In this document: piece after piece, positions 57,251-64,000 of the stretch
How positions within the stretch are numbered: the stretch's first letter is position 1
Layout: each line of letters opens with the position of its first letter
Origin: Carettochelys insculpta
Lineage: Eukaryota; Chordata; Testudines; Carettochelyidae
Direction: 5' to 3'
Assembly: GCF_033958435.1 (NCBI RefSeq)
Contig: NC_134138.1
Span: forward strand, 178,916,798-178,980,797
DNA: 64,000 bases
Translations under genes and position numbers: made by a program
Notes under the pieces: generated by a model
Told to the model about the DNA's origin: nothing
What the model saw: only the letters and a program-made list of their open reading frames with translations
Database searches by the model: none

Positions 57251-57375
57251 TTACATATACATCTACTTTTGTATTTCCACTCCAATTCATCTGATGAAGT
57301 GGGTTTTACCCAGGAAACCCTATTCCTTAATAAATCTGTTAGTCTCTAAGGTGCTACAGCAGTACTCCTCCATGT
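57251..57375 (+). mobile_element. Penelope-like element tail fragment
   Basis: TTCATCTGATGAAGTGGGTT, TTACCCAGGAAACCCTATTCC, TAATAAATCTGTTAGTCTCT and AAGGTGCTACAGCAGTACTCC give the PLE tail in order. Upstream limits unclear. Confidence 0.8.
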
Positions 57376-57921
57376 TTTTACCTCGCCCTTGTAAGCCCCC
57401 TGGCCCTGAGCAATACCAATAGCCCAAACCTTACTAGAAGGATGCCAAAGCATTGGGTGATAGAGGGACAGACTGTAGGCAAAGAAAAGCAATGGGATTA
57501 AAAATTCCAATATATGTTATGCAATGGTAATTCCCGTTTCTCAATAGAGAGACCATCTCCTCCACACTCTTCCCCATTAACATTACAAGGAACTTGATCT
57601 GTTTATGGTGAATTTCAAAAGACATTTAGACTCTGTCTACACTACAAAATAACTTTGAAGCTGCATCTACACACAAAATGCACCCTCCCTTACTTCAAAA
57701 TAGGCCTCCCCATACTAAGTTAACCATCCACACACAATTAGCCCCTACTTCAAAGTAAGGGGCCAGGAAATGATGTAGGTATTGGGTTGCATAGCTGACA
57801 AGCCCTTCTGAGCTCACAGCCAGCTGACCCCTAAAAGGGCCCCTCCCAAAACCCCACCCTGCATGTGCTCAAGGCTGCCAGCTGCAGACAGCAGCAGAGC
57901 TGGGGAGAACAGCCGAGGAAC

Positions 57922-59102
57922 ATGCCCACTCCCACCCTCCCCGAGAACGAGGTCCTCTCCAGCCTCGCCAGCCTGCTGACCATGCAGGTTGCCCTGATCT
58001 TTCAGTGGCACATCTGGGTTGCCCACATGGGACCCAGCCTGCAGGCCCTGGCCATAGCACTGCTGCCCCTCCCCGACCCCCAAATCTGGCACCAGTGGGC
58101 CTTCGCCACCACCAGCAAGTGGTGGGGCCAGCTGGTGCTGGAGGACTGGGATGACGAGTGGTGTCCGAGGAACTTCAGAATGACCCGCCAGATAGTTACC
58201 TCTGCCACTGGCTTGCTCCAGTCCTCCAGCACTGGGACACATGGATGCAGCCAGCACTCTCAGTGTGGAAGAGGGTAGCCATCACCCTGTGGAGGCTGGC
58301 CACCCCCAACAGCCTCCGGTTTATTGGCTACCAATTCAGAGTCAGGAAGGCCACTGTTGGATTGGTGATGATTGAGATAAGTCTGGCCCCCACCATGGGC
58401 CCACCCCAGGAAGAGGCCTACAGGGAAAGGGGTAGGGGGGCCCAGGGGGAGGGGGCAGGAGGGCCTTCCAGTCAGGAATTCATGGATGTGTCTTCCTTTC
58501 CTCCCCTGCAGGTCTTCTGAGCCATCAACCAGGTGCTCCTGCCATGAGTCGTGACCCTGGGGGACCTAGATGCCACTCTCTCTGCCTTCACGGAACTGGG
58601 CTTTCCCAATTGTTTCAGAGGTCTGGGTGGGACACACGTGGGGGTGCCTACATTAACAGGAAGGGATACCACTTAGTGGTAATCCAGGCCCTGGTGGACA
58701 TGAGGGGCTGTTTCCTGGATGTATGCATTGGGTGACCAGGCAGGGCCCAGGATGCCTGGTTGTTCCCAAATTCATGGCTGGGATGGCAGATGCAGGAGGG
58801 CACATGTGTCCCCCCCATAGGAGCTTCTGCTCAGGGACATCATGATGCCTCCCTGCATCATAGCTGATGCTGCATACCCACAGCACCCGTGGCTTATGTG
58901 GCCCTATACCAGATGCACCACGCCAGCCCAGGACACCTTGAACGGTCACCTCAACCATGCCAAGGGTACAGTTGAGTTGGTGTTTGGGAGGCTGAAAGGG
59001 AGGTTTCACAGACTCATCACCAGGCTGGATGTCAGCCTCCCAAACGTCCCCTTGGTCATTGCCACCTGCTGTGCCTTCCACAACTTTGTGGAGGGCTGGT
59101 AG
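57922..59102 (+). pseudogene. Harbinger transposase (HARBI1-like DDE_Tnp_4), broken
   Basis: Exon 1 starts at an ATG (57922; MPTPTLPENEVLSSLASLL) and reads through the helical DNA-binding region (WHQWAFATTSKWWGQLVLEDWDDE). A frameshift near 58195 is followed by CHWLAPVLQHWDTW and KRVAITLWRLATPNS to VMIE. After an intron, exon 2 (from 58512) gives LGDLDATLSAFTELGFPNCF, then GGTHVG where the family has DGTHV, so the first catalytic Asp is lost. A gap and frameshift precede GAYINRKGYHLVVIQALVD, which ends at a stop near 58733. The last frame keeps IADAAYPQHPWL (second Asp) and GTVELVFGRLKGRF (catalytic Glu), ending at 59102. Intact relatives cut and paste DNA between TIRs. At least three frame changes and several stops. 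Confidence 0.88.
58377..58511 (+). other. Probable intron of the transposase pseudogene
   Basis: 135 bp separating two colinear transposase segments. The acceptor is a clear pyrimidine tract ending CCTCCCCTGCAG at 58511. The donor position reads GAG|ATAAGT, consistent with an ancestral GTAAGT that lost its G. Confidence 0.6.
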
Positions 59103-59800
59103 AGCCCTTCATCCAGGGCTGGGCCACTGACCCAGGGACTAGCTATGAACAACCTCCCACTGCCCCGTGCCATGAGGCACAGAGGGATGGGGTCAGGGCC
59201 TGGGATACCTTGTGCCAGGCCTTCGCCCAAGGCCTGCCCTGACCCTCCCAGCCACACTTCATACCACAGCACCCCCAATGCCCTGTCCCTCACATTCCCC
59301 CCGACACCACTCTCCCACAAAGCACCAGGGACACAGGGTTAGGGTGGGGACATTGAACTTTAGTATAGAATTAATAATTTTTTTTCAAAAGAAAACAGAA
59401 AAAGAAAACAGAACCACATGTGAAGCTATTTACAGTGCATGGTCAGCAGCCACCAAGCCAGCTCCAGGTGGGCAGACAGCGACAGGTCTGCTGGGAAGTG
59501 GGCGGCTGCTGGAGGGGCAGTTGCCAAAGGGGCGGCTCTAGGGGGAACAACTGTGGGTGGTGGCAGCTGCCGGAGGGGCGGCTGTCGGGGGTCAGCTGCA
59601 GGCCAGGCTGGCAAGGGGACAGGCAATTGAGTGAGGTGAGAAGCTAAAGCCTGGGTCATGGTGTCCAGGCTGCCAGCCAGCCGCACCCACATGCCCTGCT
59701 CCATTGCCATCCAGAGCCAGAGCACCCCAGTCATCTCCCGCAAGATCACCTGGTTGGCAGCTGCCTCTATATCCCTCCAGCCCACTTCCATAACCCCTGG

Positions 59801-59935
59801 CCATCATGGCGGCAAGCCAGGAACCCCTGCCTCCCCAGAGCCCTCAGCCAAGGAGTCTGAGGGCTCACAGCACCCAGGCAAGGGCTGTGCCAGGAAGGGA
59901 CCCCCATGGACTGAGGAGAAGTTGAAGGACCTCCT
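59801..59935 (+). repeat. Inverted duplicate arm 1 inside the Harbinger element
   Basis: On the plus strand this reads HHGGKPG in one frame and KESEGSQHPGKGCARKGPPWTEEKLKD, the same leader and SANT start that the Myb-like gene has on the minus strand at 60824-60958. Differences are mostly single bases, about one in ten by eye. Confidence 0.85.
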
Positions 59936-60823
59936 CCCTCCAGCACTGTTTGCAGCCCCCTGCTGTGGCCATGGGGGGATGCAGGTTGGAGTGATGGGGT
60001 GCCCTTCCAGCCCCCTGAGGATGCAGCCCACTCCAGTGTGCTGTGGCACCTTCCAGAGGATGGACCTGTGGAGACAAAAAAGGACAGGGGGATGGCCCAT
60101 TAGTGCTGGGTCCCAATCCCATGGGTCCCAATCCCCTGCTCCACTGGCTCCCCACCTCGCTCCCCTGCAGCCCAGTGGCCTGTGAGCCCCATGGGATCCT
60201 GGGTGCCCAGAAAGTCCCACTTGGCGAGGGTCAGCCCATGTTCCCTCCGCCTCCCCTGTCCCCAGGCATGTGAGCTGTGGGGCTGTTCCAGTGGGGAGGG
60301 CATCCCCTTCCTGGAGACATCCCACTTGTCCTATACATACCAGCTGCAACCTCTCAGGGCTCACGTGAAGCTTGGCTGGAGAAGACTTGGTTTGGTTTCC
60401 CAGGCGGGAGGGTAATGATGAGAGTCCCTTAGCTGGAGCACTCTTTATCACCCTTGGTCTTGGTCAGCTGCTCCCTGCGCAGGGGGCTCCTGGTGCCGGA
60501 GGGGCCTGCCTTATCCTCGCTGTCCATGTGCGGGGACCAGCAGTGTCCACCAGATGTTCTGGGGTGGCCTCCTCCCTTGGCCCCTGGAGCCCGTGCAGCT
60601 CTTGGTAGAGGGGCCAGTGCATGGGCCATGCCCCCAACTGGCTGGCAGCATCGCAGGCCTTCATGTAGATCTGCCTCAGTTCTTCGACTTTTATCTGCAC
60701 GCTGCTGCCAGTATGGTCGGGATGGCCTCAGGTGGCGAGGTTGCTGGCCAGCCAGTCAAAGCCTCAGCATTTCTGTGACAGGTGCCAGTTTGGTGAAGGA
60801 CCTCCTCCCCCCACAGAGCGAAG

Positions 60824-60958
60824 AGGTCCTTCAGCTCCTCCTCAGTCCATGAGGGTCCCCTCCTGGCACAGCCCTTGCCTGGGTGCTGTGAGCCCTCAGA
60901 CTCCTTGTCTGAGGCCTCGGGGGAGGTGGGGAGGGTCCTCGCTTGCCACCATGATGGT
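60824..60958 (-). repeat. Inverted duplicate arm 2 (start of the Myb-like gene)
   Basis: Original-looking arm, in frame with the remaining SANT domain on the minus strand. Its partner is 59801-59935, with about 890 bp between the arms. Confidence 0.85.
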
Positions 60959-61370
60959 CAGGGGATATGGAGATGGGCTGGTGCTTCGAGCAGGGGCAGT
61001 CCGAGTGGGAGCTTGTGCTGCCCCTGCTTGTGGCACAGTCTCAGCTTCCTGCCTGGGGTTGCCGGGGAGCTGTTTCCTTTAAGGTGGCCAGGAGGGACCA
61101 TAGAGCCCTGCCTGGGCTGGCCAGAGTGTGTACTTCCTCTGGGGAGCGGGGTGTGTGCCTCTTTGGCAGACTCCTCACTTTGAAATAAAGAGTGCAGAGC
61201 ATCTACACACACTTAACTCCAAAGTTAAACTTCGAAGTAGTGACTTTGAAGTTAGCCTCCCTTACTTCAAAATTAACTTTAGAAAGTGTGTGTAGACGCT
61301 CCGCATGCCACTTCAAAGTAGCAGCTGACTTCGAAGTTAACGTCAAACTATATTTGTAGCATAGACAGCC

Positions 61371-62518
61371 TTAGTGAAACAAAAATTCTGCCTTCATCCC
61401 AACAACAGGTGCACTATGGGCAATAACACTGAAGACTTTTTTGCAAACAATTTCACTCAGCCTTAGTCTTCATGAGCCACTTGTAAGGAGAAAATAATGC
61501 AGCTTCCTTGCCTACTTAATTTTTGATGTCTCTGAAAAGATTGCCAAAAAAAACTTAATCAAAGTAAAATTGCATTTTCTGGGGGAAAATTAGGGGAAGG
61601 GAGAGTTGTGTGAACGCTTTGTCTGAGAGGAGCTTTACCCATACCAGCAACTTATAGCTTATTGTCCACCAAATGGCTATCACAATAGCACTGACTTTCA
61701 GCCATTATTCCTCTAGCCTAAATCTAAGTACATTGGAAGACTCCATATTAATCTTCCGAGCCAACCAATCCTTCACAGTGGGGAGGATGAATTGTCCTCT
61801 TTGTGGAAGACAGCTAAAGAGGAATGCTACTGACATCATTTTCATATATCATTTATATAAATATCAATTATTATTTTTACTATGGTCCATAAAAAAGCAA
61901 GAAAAGCTATAAATTTGCCACGTCTTTGAAGGAATTCGTTCAAAAGAGTTTTGCTCTAAAATAAATATAATGAATAAGTGGTGCTATTTTGATTTGTTTT
62001 GAACACCACAAAACTAGTTGTTAATATAAATCTTCAACTGTAAAAATAAATCTTGACTGATGAATATTTGAGCCTTTAGTTTTACTCATCCTTAAACTCC
62101 CTTGGTTTAATTACAATATATATCACCTTCTTAAAGAATGATATTGCCTTTCTTATTCCATTAATATACTCATTACTTCAATTTCAGATCACAGCAATAG
62201 CTGAACATATAAAATATGTATTTAAGATTATTTATATATGTTCACTCTAGCATTTATCATTAGTGCACTTATTTACAATTATGTCTCAACATTATATTTA
62301 TTAAGTAATAAATTGCCACTTTAGATATTATGAAGTTAAGCAATGTATTTCTGAATTAATGTCTGACTTTTAAAATACATTTTAAACTCATAAACCAAAA
62401 GAAGAAAAGCTCTCAAATAGTGGGAAAATACTTATAAGACCCAAGACTTGATTTTGACATTTTTTTTCTTCTTTCTTCTCTATATATTACCCTACAGGAT
62501 GAGAAAAGTAACATAGTA
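61371..62518. other. A+T-rich stretch without recognised gene
   Basis: Strongly A+T-rich, especially 61830-62480. No supported feature. Confidence 0.45.
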
Positions 62519-62851
62519 CAGGTTGAACCTCTTTCATCCTGCCTTGGGACCTGACCAGTGCTGGACGAGAGAATTTGCCAGACAATGGGTCGTCATTATT
62601 TGCTAGCACATTAATAACACTTCCACTGCTTAATGGCGTCTTAGCAGATATTTAGGGGTAAATTACAGCTAATAACAGTAGAGAACACAAAGTCAAGGTT
62701 AGTAGCTATAAACAAACTTTATGGGACCAGGGGAAACTTGGCCACACCCATGATAAGAGCTAATTAAAAACTAAATTCCTGCTAACTAAAATCATGCTGA
62801 GTTATGGATGTTGCTAGACAAGAGAATTCCAGATTAGAAAGGTTCAACCTG
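62519..62851. mobile_element. TA-flanked DNA transposon, uninterrupted sister copy
   Basis: 333 bp with ends CAGGTTGAACCTCTTTC and, from the right, CAGGTTGAACCTTTCTAATC, and TA outside both ends. Its reverse complement aligns with 38448-39232 on both sides of that copy's nested MITE: shared blocks include CAGCATGATTTTAGTTAGC, GGTCCCATAAAGTTTGT and TTAGCTGTAATTTACCC. No transposase; presumably a Tc1/mariner-type MITE. Confidence 0.85.
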
Positions 62852-64000
62852 TACTTAAATGGTATTATCTTCCTTCTATGGATATAATCATTTTCTTTGT
62901 AGAGCAGTATTTTTTTCAGTTAAAGCAACAATACGAGAACCTCAGTTCATTTTTGGCTCATTACTGGCTTGATCAGCACACTGACCCTATTCAGCAAAGC
63001 CCTCAAGCACAGGCCTATATGTCAAAAGACTTTCACCAGCAAATAGGCTGCATGTTACAACTGACTATAATATGTAATAAAGAGGATTTCAAATCACTGA
63101 ATACTATCTAAAATAGTGTATACTATACATTTAGGTGTATTGTATGTTGCTGATGACTTCACTCTATGGCACTCTGTCAGGGGCAACATACTCTGGCACT
63201 CACAATTAGCCCAGGTACATTGTACTTCATTGTTCAATCAAGTGTATTGACTATAATACAACAGACTCTACATCATTCATTGTTGAACGTAATCTGTGAT
63301 CAAGTAGGCTGTATATCACTGCCCAAATATCGTCAGGTGCATTGTTGATCTCTGCCATTCTTATTCACTGATGTACACTGTACATGACTACTGACTGATT
63401 AAGTATTGTATGTTATATGTCAGTGTTGATTGTGCTCTGCATTTGAGTAGCTTTTACATCAATGACAAATAAAATAAGACTGAAAGATGATCATTTCACT
63501 TTCCCTACAGTAAAATGCTGGCAGGCAAACTCCATTGCTTGTACATGGTACACCTCAGTTGCCTCTGTAGCTCCTTTTCATAGGTGGTGAGTTAACAGCC
63601 AGATATTTAAAAAATCTTGGTCAAGAACTCATAATTGGAATCAATGAAGAGACAAAAATACTATGCAGAAAATAATTCATAGCTAACCCATGCGATAAAG
63701 AGCTAAGTATATGGTATCTCAAAGATCTTGAGTTTCCACATTTGCAACTCTCTAAATAACCATACCCAACATTATAGTAATTTCAAAAATTGTGCGGTCT
63801 AGTCATTCAAAGACTACTTTAAAACATAGACTTTAATGAGGCATGACTATCTCTCTCATGCCCATGTTTTATGGCAGCATAACGGAATAAAAAATAAATA
63901 TTCTGGGGATGAGAGCATCAGAATTTGTTTCTTGCCCTTAATGGATCAACAGATTTGTAAGGGTGCTAGTAACTGACTGTGAAGAGAAAATTACCTTTAA
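62852..64000. other. No recognised gene; weakly repetitive patch
   Basis: 63120-63430 repeats loosely related phrases (AGGTGTATTGTATG, AGGTACATTGTAC, AGGTGCATTGTTG). Otherwise A+T-rich unique-looking DNA. Confidence 0.4.

Larger units (their letters stand above)
59426..60960 (-). pseudogene. Harbinger Myb/SANT-like DNA-binding protein, broken
   Basis: Read from right to left. About 60840-60955 encodes an acidic leader (SPEASDKESEGSQHPGKGC), then the SANT start WTEEELKDLFALWGEEV. A frame change within CHRNAEALTGW leads on to VQIKVEELRQIYMKACDAASQLGAWP and LYQELHGLQG (60464-60700), the rest of a Myb_DNA-bind_4-type domain. The C-terminal part (59426-59791) has IEAAANQVILREMTGVLW and MEQGMWVRLAGSLDTMTQAL, a helical oligomerisation-like tail. 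In known Harbingers this protein binds subterminal DNA and helps the transposase reach it. Frameshifts and a stop make it non-functional. 59801-60450 between the parts is intron-like and includes the inverted duplicate of the leader. Confidence 0.75.
57629..61370. mobile_element. PIF/Harbinger DNA transposon, 3.74 kb, end to end
   Basis: Both ends and both expected genes are present. The left end is GACTCTGTCTACACTACAAA and the right end, read inward, GGCTGTCTATGCTACAAA. TTA stands on both sides (57626-57628 and 61371-61373), the target duplication typical of PIF/Harbinger. Subterminal regions repeat TACTTCAAAGTA and TTCGAAGTTAAC motifs. The plus strand carries a DDE transposase pseudogene and the minus strand a Myb/SANT-like pseudogene, the two-gene design of animal Harbingers. 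Frameshifts and stops in both show that it cannot move by itself. It also contains an inverted duplication (59801-59935 versus 60824-60958). Confidence 0.92.

Noticed and set aside
57814..58257. 147-codon minus-strand ORF
   Set aside because: Antisense shadow of transposase exon 1.
59804..60451. 215-codon minus-strand ORF in the Harbinger element
   Set aside because: It runs through the intron-like part and antisense to the duplicated leader arm; no domain of its own.
60454..60852. 132-codon plus-strand ORF
   Set aside because: Antisense shadow of the Myb/SANT-like pseudogene in G+C-rich sequence.

Overview
The window looks like intergenic or intronic DNA of a vertebrate, most likely a turtle (Testudines). 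The evidence is the repeat fauna. There is a long CR1 LINE whose 3' end carries the 'GGTCTGACCCAGTATGGC' signature I associate with turtle CR1. There are Penelope-like element (PLE) tails of the 'GATGAAGTGGGT..CCCA' type, tRNA-derived SINEs, solo LTRs and many Harbinger-type MITEs with 'GGCTaTGTCTACAC' ends. A crocodilian is the next-best alternative. These family assignments come from sequence recognition, not from a search. I found no host protein-coding gene, tRNA gene, rRNA gene or CRISPR array. Almost every open reading frame is a chance ORF or lies in a repeat.

Layout. 1-2950 is a degenerate plus-strand CR1 interrupted by a second CR1 in the opposite direction. 2951-18450 is mostly A+T-rich unique-looking DNA with scattered MITEs (4220-4474, 4544-4905, 6383-6796, 12946-13073), a purine-rich simple repeat and worn ancient repeats. 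18447-20690 looks like one 2.2-kb TIR element carrying a foldback MITE (19235-19668). 22549-25142 is a PLE cluster: a 135-bp tail copy with a perfect 12-bp target duplication, a copy with a recognisable GIY-YIG endonuclease pseudogene, and a minus-strand copy split by a MITE. 29400-30850 and 41514-42580 are retroviral-type LTRs; the second is a clean solo LTR with a 5-bp target duplication. 31360-31769, 43276-43985, 48732-49159 and 51681-52113 are foldback/MITE elements. 38448-39232 is a TA-flanked DNA transposon with a MITE inside it, and 62519-62851 is the uninterrupted sister copy.

The best-preserved mobile element is 57629-61370, a 3.74-kb PIF/Harbinger transposon flanked by TTA on both sides. 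It has a plus-strand DDE transposase pseudogene (two exons, one recognisable intron) and a minus-strand Myb/SANT-like DNA-binding pseudogene. In this superfamily the two proteins act together: the Myb-like protein helps bring the transposase to the element ends. Both genes are broken here, so the copy cannot move itself. MITEs with similar ends elsewhere in the window are plausible past substrates of related transposases. An inverted duplication of the start of the Myb-like gene lies inside the element.

No clearly new biological system was found. The most useful results are two nested insertions whose pre-insertion sites can be read directly, the conserved hairpin in five PLE tails, and the internal inverted duplication in the Harbinger copy.
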